Assembly (NCBI RefSeq): GCF_018861315.1
Contig: NZ_JAHLDL010000002.1
Location: 1-64,000, forward strand
Direction: 5' to 3'
Source: Clostridium bowmanii
Lineage (GTDB): Bacteria; Bacillota; Clostridia; Clostridiales; Clostridiaceae
Length of the DNA: 64,000 bases
Every line of letters starts with the position of its first letter. Positions within the stretch are counted from its first letter, which is position 1. The translations under genes were made by a program, and so were the position numbers. This document shows positions 1-7,702 of the stretch, in pieces. The notes beneath the pieces were generated by a model. The model was not told the origin of the DNA. It saw only the letters and a program-made list of their open reading frames with translations, and searched no databases.

Positions 1-105
1 AGATAATATTTGATTATATACAAATCTACAACATCCAAAGGTTTTGCCCATCTGAATTTCTTGAAGCTCAGTAGGATATATTCTATATTTAGATCCTTTT
101 AACAT
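1..105 (-). CDS. TnpB/OrfB family RNA-guided nuclease-like protein, N-terminal fragment at window edge
   Basis: The minus strand reads from ATG at 105-103 off the left edge and gives 35 residues. They contain the typical OrfB start: KYRIYPT, then KTFGCCRFVYN. This is the N-terminal domain of TnpB proteins of IS200/IS605-type elements. A GAAGGTG ribosome site lies just upstream of the ATG. Only the first tenth of the gene is in the window, so neither its intactness nor a tnpA partner can be judged. Confidence 0.75.
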   Translation of the reverse strand, partial: MLKGSKYRIYPTELQEIQMGKTFGCCRFVYNQILS

Positions 106-224
106 AGATAAATTCACCTTCTTTCTATAAGTTAATTATACCATTTAAACGCAGTGGTATCAACACTTAGTATGTGTAATTTACTTATATTTTATACAAT
201 AATACTTAACACCACTAACTCATG

Positions 225-379
225 ACTGAAGTAACGAGAGTGCGTGGCGAAATCTTCAAAATGGTGTTGATAAAGGAAAAATAGGATTTAAACGAAAACA
301 TGTAAGATGTTAAAGTACCCATAGGGGGTTAGCAGCATAACAACGAGATGCCTTGCTATCAATACAAGCTTAATAAAGC
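225..379 (+). other. Possible structured RNA or transposon-derived noncoding segment
   Basis: The region between the TnpB start and the chemoreceptor has no convincing gene. It is locally less AT-rich and has a stem with one bulge formed by TAGCAGCAT and ATGCCTTGCTA (about 333-355), and it leads directly into an intrinsic terminator. It could be a small RNA, or a relic of a TnpB guide RNA (omega RNA), since such RNAs sit at element ends. I could not match it to a known RNA family. Confidence 0.25.
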
Positions 380-416
380 AACCCAACATATAATTGTATG
401 GGTTTTCTTTATTTTC
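380..416 (+). terminator. Intrinsic terminator
   Basis: AACCCAACA pairs with TGTATGGGTT (one bulged base) around a TATAAT loop and is followed by TTTTCTTTATTTT. It ends whatever is transcribed through 225-379. Confidence 0.7.
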
Positions 417-607
417 TAATTTATTTTATATTTATATATTGCAATATATGCCAAGTTATTCTATATTTAAACAATATTAGTTTATATTTAAATCATTGTT
501 AATTTTACATAATTTATAGAAATACTTTTAGGAGTAATATAGGGGGAGTTATTATTATGTTTTAAAAAAAGACTAACACACAATTCTTTGATGATTTTAT
601 TAAAGAA

Positions 608-1831
608 ATGCACAATCAAGAACAACTTGGATATAATGATACCCGTGATTTTCCAAATACAGTGGAAGCTTGGAGTGACAAACTTCATCCGGAGGATAAA
701 GATTTTACATTAGGGGAATTTGGTGCATGTATCGCAGATACTACAGGCAGAAAAGAATATGATGTAAATTATCGTTTGATGACAAAATCAGAAGGATATA
801 AATGGTATAGAGCTGCAGGGAGAATTGAACGAATCGATGGTGGAAAACCATCTATGTTTATTGGGATTTTTGTAGACATAACGCAGGAACAAGAGAATCA
901 ACGTTTATTAGCTATTTCGGCACAGAGACATGATGCGATTGATTCTGTTCTTACAGAAGGTTCGTGGAGCATGGATGTAATTGGAAAAGACCCATCAAAT
1001 CCCAATAATGAATTCTGGTGGTCGGATCAATTTAGAAAATTATTGGGTTATAATGACGAAGCAGATTTTCCTAATGTACTCAATTCGTGGAGTGATAAAT
1101 TACATCCACAGGAAAAACAGGCTGTATTAGATATGTTTAATAAGCATATTGTGGATTATTATGGGAATACACTTTATGATTTAGAGTACAGGCTTATGCA
1201 TAAAGATGGTCTGTACAGATATTTTAAAGCAGTTGGAAAAACTATTAGGGAAAGTGATGGAACACCTATTGTTGTCGCAGGTGCGTTACAGGATATAACT
1301 GAAATGAAGAAAAGTAAGGAAATATTTGAAGCTGATATGGGAAGTCATATCGATGATTTGTCAAAAGGATTATCTGAGATTTCTTTAACGGTAGAAGATG
1401 CTACCTCGCAGGTTCAGGAAATTGCACTTCAACAGGAAAATATAACAGCAGCAGCAAAAATAGTAGGTGAAAAAGTAGGTAATACCTTAGAAATAATTGG
1501 ATTAATACAGAAAATAGCAAGTCAGACAAATCTGCTCTCACTAAATGCATCTATTGAGGCAGCTAGGGCAGGTGAGGCAGGAAGAGGCTTTACCGTTGTT
1601 GCTAATGAAGTAAGGAATTTGTCTCAATCCAGTAACGAGACTTCTAATCAGATATCTGCAAGCCTAAATGAAATGAAAAAATCCATAGATGATATTTTAG
1701 AGAAGATTGTAAGTATTAACGATTCCATTTTATCACAAACCTCTAACATGGAAGAAATTCATGCAACGGTAGAAGAATCAAATGCATTAGCGGCTCAAGT
1801 ACGAGAGATAGCGGGTACAGTATTTAAATAG
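608..1831 (+). CDS. Soluble PAS-PAS methyl-accepting chemotaxis protein, 5'-damaged
   Basis: Cytoplasmic chemoreceptor without membrane segments that would relay a PAS-sensed signal to CheA/CheW. The first 90 or so residues are the C-terminal half of a PAS_3 domain; a complete PAS_3 domain follows (about 105-230, containing [14 protein letters not shown]), then a receptor signalling domain with the hairpin tip around [20 protein letters not shown]. The gene looks damaged at its start. A good site (AGGGGGAG, 541-548) precedes ATG at 557, but codon 3 there is TAA; the same frame then runs on through KKTNTQFF to ATG 608, which has no clear ribosome site, and LGYND follows almost at once, so the front of PAS 1 is missing. 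It may be made by reinitiation or not at all. Confidence 0.7.
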   Translation: MHNQEQLGYNDTRDFPNTVEAWSDKLHPEDKDFTLGEFGACIADTTGRKEYDVNYRLMTKSEGYKWYRAAGRIERIDGGKPSMFIGIFVDITQEQENQRLLAISAQRHDAIDSVLTEGSWSMDVIGKDPSNPNNEFWWSDQFRKLLGYNDEADFPNVLNSWSDKLHPQEKQAVLDMFNKHIVDYYGNTLYDLEYRLMHKDGLYRYFKAVGKTIRESDGTPIVVAGALQDITEMKKSKEIFEADMGSHIDDLSKGLSEISLTVEDATSQVQEIALQQENITAAAKIVGEKVGNTLEIIGLIQKIASQTNLLSLNASIEAARAGEAGRGFTVVANEVRNLSQSSNETSNQISASLNEMKKSIDDILEKIVSINDSILSQTSNMEEIHATVEESNALAAQVREIAGTVFK

Positions 1832-1897
1832 GATTTACGATCAAAGCGAATTTGGTACAAGCGATGGTTGCAAAGTTTTCATTTTTAATTTATTATG

Positions 1898-1937
1898 TTA
1901 TTTAGTAATGATAATAGTTGCTATCATTACTAAATAA
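1898..1937. repeat. Perfect 16-bp inverted repeat upstream of the selenoprotein gene
   Basis: Arms 1898-1913 and 1922-1937 are perfect inverted copies (left arm starts TTATTTAGTAATG) around an 8-base loop. No T-tract follows, so it is not a typical terminator. It ends 22 bases before the start codon of the HesB-like gene, so it could be an operator, or a leader hairpin close to the ribosome site. Confidence 0.7.
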
Positions 1938-1959
1938 TATGTAGAGAGAGGTAATTAAA

Positions 1960-2286
1960 ATGGCTTTTGTGAAAATGAGTGAATTAGCCTTCACGGAATT
2001 TAAAAAGTTTCTTAAGGGAAACAATGTAACATCAAATGAAATAAGAATTAATTTAACAGGTAATGGCTGAAGTGGCCCTGTATTTAATCTTGTTCTGGAT
2101 GAACAAAAGGAAGATGACAATATTGAGAAATTTGAAGATATTAAATTAGTAGTAAAAAAGAGTGTTAATGATGAATTTGGAACTTTAGTAATAAAATGTG
2201 GTGAGGAAAATGATTTAGGTGGTTTCTCTATCGAACTAGAAAATAAACAAGAAGGCGAATGTGCTAGTTGTAGTAGTTGTAATTAA
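1960..2286 (+). CDS. HesB/IscA-like protein, predicted selenoprotein (UGA at codon 37)
   Basis: Small protein of 108 residues in one frame if the TGA at 2068-2070 is read as selenocysteine. Start ATG 1960 follows GAGAGAGG. The residues around the UGA read GNG-U-SGPVFNL. In HesB-like proteins this is the conserved G-C-SGP-F motif, and the UGA stands exactly where Cys normally is. The reading frame stays coherent after the UGA (conserved -DEQ-, then a CASCSSC tail that could bind metal) up to TAA 2286. A perfect 6-bp stem with loop TGGAT lies 20-36 bases after the UGA, as expected for a bacterial SECIS. Known biology: HesB-like selenoproteins occur in Firmicutes; their role is not settled, and Fe-S or metal handling is inferred from the fold. 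The alternative is a pseudogene with one nonsense codon. Confidence 0.85.
2090..2106 (+). promoter_or_regulatory. Candidate bacterial SECIS hairpin
   Basis: TTGTTC (2090-2095) pairs perfectly with GAACAA (2101-2106) around loop TGGAT. The loop begins 26 bases after the UGA and carries two G residues, which fits bacterial SECIS rules (short stem, G in the apical loop, loop about 16-37 bases from the UGA). It would be the SelB binding site within the HesB-like reading frame. Confidence 0.7.
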
Positions 2287-2356
2287 AAATTCAATTAATG
2301 CTTCATACAAAAATTTATTTTAAAATTAAACTTATTATTCAGAAATGCAGTTATGA

Positions 2357-2390
2357 AAGTCCTCTAATATAGGGGGCTTTTTGATTTTTT
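2357..2390 (+). terminator. Intrinsic terminator after the HesB-like gene
   Basis: AAGTCCTC pairs with GGGGGCTT (with G-T pairs) around TAATATA and is followed by TTTTTGATTTTTT. Confidence 0.75.
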
Positions 2391-2539
2391 ATTATAAAAT
2401 TTTTTTAATTACGATTGACTATATGGTATAGAAATAAGAAGCAATTAAAGTTGCCACATTAAATGAAATAAATTGGTATGGAGCGAGTATTAGAAATCGT
2501 ATACAATGAATTCATAAGGTAGCTGAGGAGGTTAATGAA

Positions 2540-4456
2540 TTGGTTACACTTAGTAATAGACAAACAGATATTATAAATTTTTTATCAAACCAAAATACTT
2601 ATATAACAATAAAAAACATTTCAAAGATGTTTGATATAAGTGAAAGAACAATAAGAAGTGATTTGCACTCTATTCAATATGCATTGAAGGAATATAATGT
2701 TTTTTTAGAAAGAAAACCAAGAGTTGGAGTAAAGCTGAATTTTGATGAAGGGGAAATTGAAAAATTTTTAAATATGCATGAGCATAAAATTTATTCAGCC
2801 CAGGAAAGAGTACTATTTGCTTTGATTATCATTATGACAAAAGAAAAAACAACATTTGAAGAATTAGCAGAGAAATTACAAGTATCTAAAAATACAATAA
2901 TCCAAGATTTAAAGTCAGCCAAAATATTATTAAAAGAGTATGATATTAAAATTGAAAAGAAATCATATTATGGAATATTCTCAGAGGGAAATGAAGATGA
3001 AATCAGAAGCTATTTATTACTGTTATATAAAAAATCTACTAAGTATATTCAGTTAGATATAAACAAATATCTCATCGAATGCCTTAGGTTAGATAATAAT
3101 GATATTAGAAGATTTACAGAAAGTATTGAAATTTTGGCTAGTGTTAAGTATTCAGAAGAAGGTTTAGATGAACTAGAGGTTTTGATAAAGTTCTCACTTT
3201 GTAGAATCAGTATTGGAAATACTGTTAAATATAGCAGTGATTATATTAAGCAGCAGAAAGTAAGTGAAAATTATGCAATATTAAAAGATTGTGTAAAAGA
3301 CTTAAATTATAAGATTACAGAAAGTGAAATATGTTATTTGTTAAAATTATTTAGCGGAGCTAAAAGTACATTAGGTAATTTTATAACTACAAACTCAGAA
3401 GTTGATAAATTAACAGCTAATATTATTAAGGATATGTGTGATGTCATTAACATTAATCTAATAGAGGATGTAGATTTTAAAGAACAAATGTCAATTCATT
3501 TAAAAGTAGCAATTTTTAGATTAAAAAATAATCTTCTAATAGATAATCCAATGCTTGAAGAAATAAAGTATAAAATGTCTTTTATTTATAGTATCACAGA
3601 AAAAATACTTTCAGAGTATGAAAGTGTATTAAAAATTAAGTTTCCAGAATCAGAAATTGCCTATATAGCAATGTATTTTGATGCCTTATATGAAAGAAAT
3701 GTAAAAGAAAAGTTTTCATATAAGGTGTTAATAATATGTAATGGTGGACTTGCTACATCAAGTCTTTTAAAGACAAGAATAAGAGCGATGATTCCAGAAA
3801 TTGAAATTTTAGGTATATGTAGATTAAGAGATGTAGAAAGCAGTTTAAAAAATTATGATGTTGATTTTTTAATCAGTACAGTACCTCTTGTCTTAGATAA
3901 TTACAAAGTAATACAAGCTAATCCACTTTTAGAATTAGCTGATATAGAAAAAATTAATAAAGAAATATTTAGTAGAAGATATGAAAAAAATTGTAAATTT
4001 CTTGTGGAAAAAGTTCGGAATAAAAGTCAAAATGGTTTAAGTAAAATACTACCCCAAAAATATTCACAAATAGGTGTAGAACTAAAGGATTGGCAAGAAG
4101 CTATAAGTGTAGCCGCAGAACCGTTAATTGAAAATGAAAAAATTAAAAGGCAGTATGTTAGTGAAATAATTAAAGTTATAGAAACCTTAGGCAACTATAT
4201 GGTATTTATACCTGAAATAGCTTTTGTTCATGCAGAACCTACTTTTGTTATAGAAAATTCAGTAAGTGTTCTAGTGTTAAAAAAACCAATTAAATTCGGA
4301 AGTCAGAAAGAGACGTTAGTAAAAGTAATAATTGTCTTAGCGAACAAAAATGAAAATATGAATTTAGTAAATTTAATAAATATCATAACAAAGGAAGGCA
4401 ATATAAAAAAGCTAAAGCAAGCTAATTGTTATGAGGATATAGAAAATATTAAGTAG
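2540..4456 (+). CDS. PRD-domain transcriptional regulator with PTS EIIB-like and EIIA domains (BglG/MtlR class)
   Basis: PTS-controlled activator of 638 residues, probably regulating the PTS genes directly downstream. Order: N-terminal HTH (about 1-70, with VSERTIRSDL-like motif ISERTIRSDL), Mga-type HTH (about 80-150), two PRD domains (about 170-390), an EIIB-like domain with a P-loop-type Cys (ICNGGLATSS, near residue 400), and an EIIA type-2 domain with a likely phospho-His in FVHAEP (near 565). In this family, phosphorylation of PRD, EIIB and EIIA sites sets DNA-binding activity according to substrate and sugar status. The start is TTG 2540 behind GAGGAGG; a nearby ATG at 2536 is in another frame. 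The next gene begins 20 bases after the stop. Confidence 0.9.
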   Translation: MVTLSNRQTDIINFLSNQNTYITIKNISKMFDISERTIRSDLHSIQYALKEYNVFLERKPRVGVKLNFDEGEIEKFLNMHEHKIYSAQERVLFALIIIMTKEKTTFEELAEKLQVSKNTIIQDLKSAKILLKEYDIKIEKKSYYGIFSEGNEDEIRSYLLLLYKKSTKYIQLDINKYLIECLRLDNNDIRRFTESIEILASVKYSEEGLDELEVLIKFSLCRISIGNTVKYSSDYIKQQKVSENYAILKDCVKDLNYKITESEICYLLKLFSGAKSTLGNFITTNSEVDKLTANIIKDMCDVININLIEDVDFKEQMSIHLKVAIFRLKNNLLIDNPMLEEIKYKMSFIYSITEKILSEYESVLKIKFPESEIAYIAMYFDALYERNVKEKFSYKVLIICNGGLATSSLLKTRIRAMIPEIEILGICRLRDVESSLKNYDVDFLISTVPLVLDNYKVIQANPLLELADIEKINKEIFSRRYEKNCKFLVEKVRNKSQNGLSKILPQKYSQIGVELKDWQEAISVAAEPLIENEKIKRQYVSEIIKVIETLGNYMVFIPEIAFVHAEPTFVIENSVSVLVLKKPIKFGSQKETLVKVIIVLANKNENMNLVNLINIITKEGNIKKLKQANCYEDIENIK

Positions 4457-4476
4457 TAGTTGGGAGAGGATCAAAC

Positions 4477-4878
4477 ATGTTCGTAGAGATTATTGATAAA
4501 GTAGATAATTATGAACAAGCAATAAAGATTTCATGTGATATCTTGGAGAGAAATGGAGTTGTAGAAAGTAGGTATTATTATTCAATAAAAACTAAAATTA
4601 AGGAATTTGGTTCATACTTTTGCATTGGAGATGGGATATGTATGCCTCATGCAAGACCAGAAGATGGAGCTTTAAAAGAAGGCCTTTGTGTATTAAAACT
4701 TAATAATCCAGTAGAGTTTGATGGAAAATTAATAAATGTATTTTTCACATTATCAGCAAAGGATAGTGAGTCTCACATAGGTTTAATAAGAAAAATTGCT
4801 GAGGTATGTATGAATAAAGAAAAATTAAACATTATTAAAAATTCAAAAAATAAAAAAGAAATTATGGAGGTAATGTAA
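4477..4878 (+). CDS. PTS EIIA component, ascorbate family (UlaC-like)
   Basis: Phosphocarrier of 133 residues that takes phosphate from HPr and hands it to EIIB. The active-site His lies in CMPHARPED (near residue 57), the signature of the fructose/mannitol/ascorbate-type EIIA fold. It has a good ribosome site (GGGAGAGG) and is followed after one base by the EIIB gene, so A, B and C are one transcription unit with the regulator upstream. Confidence 0.88.
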   Translation: MFVEIIDKVDNYEQAIKISCDILERNGVVESRYYYSIKTKIKEFGSYFCIGDGICMPHARPEDGALKEGLCVLKLNNPVEFDGKLINVFFTLSAKDSESHIGLIRKIAEVCMNKEKLNIIKNSKNKKEIMEVM

Positions 4879-4879
4879 A

Positions 4880-5155
4880 ATGAAAAAAATTATGGCAGTA
4901 TGTGGCTCAGGATTAGGTTCAAGCTTTATGGTGGAAATGAATGTTACGGAGATTTTAAAAGAATTAGGTGTAACAGACCAATATGAAGCATTTCATACAT
5001 CACTTGCAGACGTAACAAGTGGGGATGCAGATATTTTTGTTACAGGGTTAGACCTTGCAGATAGTGCAAGTCATTTACCAAACCTTATAGTATTAAATTC
5101 AATAGTGGATAAGGATGAATTAAGAGAAAAAATCAAAGAAAAAATAAACTTATAA
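4880..5155 (+). CDS. PTS EIIB component, ascorbate family (UlaB-like)
   Basis: Protein of 91 residues. The phosphocysteine is Cys8 in the loop VCGSGLGSSF near the N-terminus, typical of EIIB of the ascorbate/galactitol group. It transfers phosphate from EIIA to the sugar bound by the membrane EIIC. It starts one base after the EIIA stop and lies about 60 bases before EIIC. Confidence 0.88.
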   Translation: MKKIMAVCGSGLGSSFMVEMNVTEILKELGVTDQYEAFHTSLADVTSGDADIFVTGLDLADSASHLPNLIVLNSIVDKDELREKIKEKINL

Positions 5156-5214
5156 AGTATGAAGAAAAATTTATGAAAATCATTGTGATTTAATAAATTT
5201 GAGGAGGAATAAAT

Positions 5215-6591
5215 ATGAATGGAATTTTAAAAGTCTTTGTTGATTTTTTATCACAACCAGCGATAATTATAGGAGTTATTGTTCTTGTAGGATTATTACT
5301 TCAAAAGAAAAGTGCAGACGTAATTGTCAAATCAACATTAAAGGCTATGGTAGGTTTTGTAGTTATACAGGCAGCAGCAGGGGTTATTGTTGGATCCTTA
5401 AATCCATTTGGTGTTATGTTTCAACAAGGATTTCATGTTTCAGGAGTTATACCAAATAATGAAGCAGTAGTTGCTATGGCTTTAAAAGAATATGGTACAC
5501 CTACAGCTTTAATTATGACATTCGGTATGGTAGCAAATATATTTATAGCAAGAGTTACAAAGTATAAATATATATTTTTAACAGGACATATTACATTATA
5601 TGGAGCATGTATGATTTCAGTTATACTAGTTTCATCTGGAATGACAGGAATACACTTAATATTTACAGGAGCATTAGCCCTAGGTCTTATGATGGTAATC
5701 TCACCAGCTATACAACAACCTTTCATGAAGAAAATTGTAGGAAATGATAGTGTAGCATTAGGACATTCAGGAGGAGCTTCATATGCACTTGCAGGATATA
5801 TAGGTAAAATCGTAGGCAAGGGGTCAAAATCTACAGAAGAAATGAATGTTCCAAAATCATTAGGCTTCTTAAGAGATTCAGTTGTATCTATATCATTAAC
5901 AATGGTAATTCTTTATATAATAGTTGCTATAGCCGCAGGTAAAGAATTTGTAGAAACTAACATTTCTAGTGGAAATAACTTTATAGTTTATTCTTTAATA
6001 CAAGCATTAACTTTTGCAGCAGGATTTATATTAATACAAAATGGTGTTAGATTAGTTCTTAATGAAATAGTACCCGCATTTAAGGGGATTTCAAGTAAAT
6101 TAGTGCCAAATTCAAAGCCAGCATTAGATTGCCCAATTGTATTTCCGTATGCACCAAATGCAGTAATAATTGGATTTATAAGTTCTTTCGTAGGTGGAAT
6201 AGTTTCAATGTTTGCACTTGGAGCAATGGGACTCGTAATAATAATACCAGGAGTTGTTCCACACTTTTTCTTAGGAGCTACATCTGCTGTATTCGGTAAT
6301 TCAACAGGGGGTAGAAGAGGTGCAATTATAGGAGCATTTGTAAATGGTATCATAATATCATTCTTACCAGTTGCATTATTACCTGTATTAGGTAAGCTTG
6401 GAATAGCAAATTCAACATTCTCTGATACAGACTTTGCACTTTCAGGAATATTCTTAGGTAAACTGCAAGGATTTATCGGAGGAGTAGGTTTAACAAGTGT
6501 ACTAATTGGGATATTAGCTATTATGGTTATTTGGACAGTTGTGACTAAAAATAAAAAAGTGGATGATAGTGCTAAGGCTAAAGTAGATTAA
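5215..6591 (+). CDS. PTS EIIC component, UlaA/SgaT family permease
   Basis: Integral membrane permease of 458 residues with about ten or more hydrophobic segments, the usual length for UlaA-type EIIC. Family hallmarks include the conserved stretch around GHSGGASYALAGYIG and the GNSTGGRRGAIIGAF region. The family imports and phosphorylates L-ascorbate or related sugar acids; the true substrate cannot be read from sequence. No ulaD/E/F-type catabolic genes accompany it in this window, unlike classical ula operons. RBS GAGGAGG; intrinsic terminator about 85 bases after the stop. Confidence 0.88.
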   Translation: MNGILKVFVDFLSQPAIIIGVIVLVGLLLQKKSADVIVKSTLKAMVGFVVIQAAAGVIVGSLNPFGVMFQQGFHVSGVIPNNEAVVAMALKEYGTPTALIMTFGMVANIFIARVTKYKYIFLTGHITLYGACMISVILVSSGMTGIHLIFTGALALGLMMVISPAIQQPFMKKIVGNDSVALGHSGGASYALAGYIGKIVGKGSKSTEEMNVPKSLGFLRDSVVSISLTMVILYIIVAIAAGKEFVETNISSGNNFIVYSLIQALTFAAGFILIQNGVRLVLNEIVPAFKGISSKLVPNSKPALDCPIVFPYAPNAVIIGFISSFVGGIVSMFALGAMGLVIIIPGVVPHFFLGATSAVFGNSTGGRRGAIIGAFVNGIIISFLPVALLPVLGKLGIANSTFSDTDFALSGIFLGKLQGFIGGVGLTSVLIGILAIMVIWTVVTKNKKVDDSAKAKVD

Positions 6592-6675
6592 TACACATGA
6601 AAAATGGTGATTGGAAAGAAAGATGCTAAGATAATTACTACGGATAATAGCACAGTTGAGGTAGGTTAGGAAAAT

Positions 6676-6713
6676 GGAGTCAGTAGATTTATCTACTGGC
6701 TCTCATCTTTTGC
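6676..6713 (+). terminator. Intrinsic terminator of the PTS operon
   Basis: GAGTCAGTAGAT and ATCTACTGGCTC form a near-perfect stem with a two-base loop, followed by TCATCTTTT. Confidence 0.75.
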
Positions 6714-6832
6714 TTAGGGATAAGTATTATATTGATATGAAAATAATTCTTGAAATATGTTTTGGTAGCCATGGATAAATTTATTTAAATAGTAAACACT
6801 AATACATATTAAAAGCATGTAGGAGAGATATT

Positions 6833-7225
6833 ATGGATAAGGATGATTTAGTAAGAAAAGTTTATGAAATTAGTGATAGATATAATGTTATTTTAAAGGG
6901 GAATATAAAGCTATCAAGAGATGTTAATTGCATATTGTTTGCTCATTATTGCAAGAGCACCTTATTTTATAAGGACTTCTTTAGAGTGTCTTATGATATT
7001 TTCAATGTAAATAGAGTTGCCAGTAAGAATTTAAAAGAAATAAAAAAGATTTTGAAGTCAGGCGGTTGCAAGAAAGTATGGACAAAGGGCATTTTTTCTT
7101 TTTACGGAGATCTAAGGCCATTAGCTGTAGAAGCAGGATTTGGGAAATGGGGAGATAAGGGTATAATTGAAAATGAAGAATATGGGTCGAATTTTTTAAT
7201 TACGGCAATATTTTATAAGCAGTGA
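6833..7225 (+). CDS. Small QueG-like (epoxyqueuosine reductase-related) domain protein, function unknown
   Basis: Protein of 130 residues. The C-terminal part (GDLRPLAVEAGFG, then GDKGIIENEEYGS) follows the pattern of the cobalamin-binding half of QueG-like reductases (R-x-LA-x-x-AG-G-x-x-G-x-x-G-x-x-x-x-YG). The ferredoxin-like Fe-S half of true QueG is absent, and only a few Cys occur. It stands alone with its own ribosome site (AGGAGAG) and a strong terminator downstream. Resemblance was judged by eye, so treat it as a family hint only. Confidence 0.6.
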   Translation: MDKDDLVRKVYEISDRYNVILKGNIKLSRDVNCILFAHYCKSTLFYKDFFRVSYDIFNVNRVASKNLKEIKKILKSGGCKKVWTKGIFSFYGDLRPLAVEAGFGKWGDKGIIENEEYGSNFLITAIFYKQ

Positions 7226-7349
7226 GATATATTAACGATATAAATTGTTTTAATTGTTAAGTAGAAACTGACTGGCATTTATCAAGCGGAAGAGAGTTTA
7301 CGATAAAGGGAATTATCGCTTGCTAAATTGAGACTTAAACAAGGTTAGT

Positions 7350-7400
7350 ATACACCGCCCTACAAAATTTGAATTGTGTAGGGCGGTGTATTAATTTTTT
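7350..7400. terminator. Strong hairpin terminator, probably bidirectional
   Basis: A 15-bp perfect stem (ATACACCGCCCTACA and its complement, 7350-7364 and 7377-7391) is followed by TTAATTTTTTT on the plus strand. Confidence 0.75.
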
Positions 7401-7515
7401 TAGCACCATGAGATTCCATTTTTTCAATGTAAGTTCTAATCACCGGTACGGTGAAAGCAGTGTTACCCATATCCACAGTCACCTTGCTGGAATTGGTAGT
7501 GAAGCGGACAATTAA
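7360..7515 (-). other. Possible gene remnant on the minus strand
   Basis: The minus strand is open for about 50 codons, with protein-like composition (for example VTVDMGNTAFTVPVIR and YIEKMESHGAKK), and it runs into the terminator hairpin. Its base composition is richer in GC than its surroundings. No start codon with a ribosome site was seen and I do not recognise a family. It may be the tail of a lost gene. The rest of 7226-7619 shows only a small hairpin (CGATAA/TTATCG near 7300). Confidence 0.25.
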
Positions 7516-7619
7516 TTTTAAAAATGGTAATCTAATTTAAAAAGATAAAAATAGATAGATTGACTAAACAACATTAAAATAACTAAAACTTCATTTTAAT
7601 AAAATATATAGACAAACAC

Positions 7620-7648
7620 TTGACAAAAGTACAATAAAATCGTATAAT
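7620..7648 (+). promoter_or_regulatory. Consensus sigma-A promoter
   Basis: TTGACA (7620-7625), a 17-base spacer and TATAAT (7643-7648): a full match to the vegetative consensus. It lies 55 bases before the XRE-ImmA gene. Confidence 0.85.
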
Positions 7649-7702
7649 GTTTATAGAGAATAAATTTATCCTTTGGAGGTGTTAAGATGAGTAATCTTAA
7701 AA

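Noticed and set aside
235-260. Group II intron 5' end (GTGCG) before the chemoreceptor.
   Set aside because: No domain V, no reverse-transcriptase gene and no 3' end motif are present nearby.
2068-2070. Reading the TGA in the HesB-like gene as a simple nonsense mutation.
   Set aside because: The UGA occupies the precise conserved Cys position, the frame is intact afterwards and a SECIS-like hairpin lies at the correct distance.
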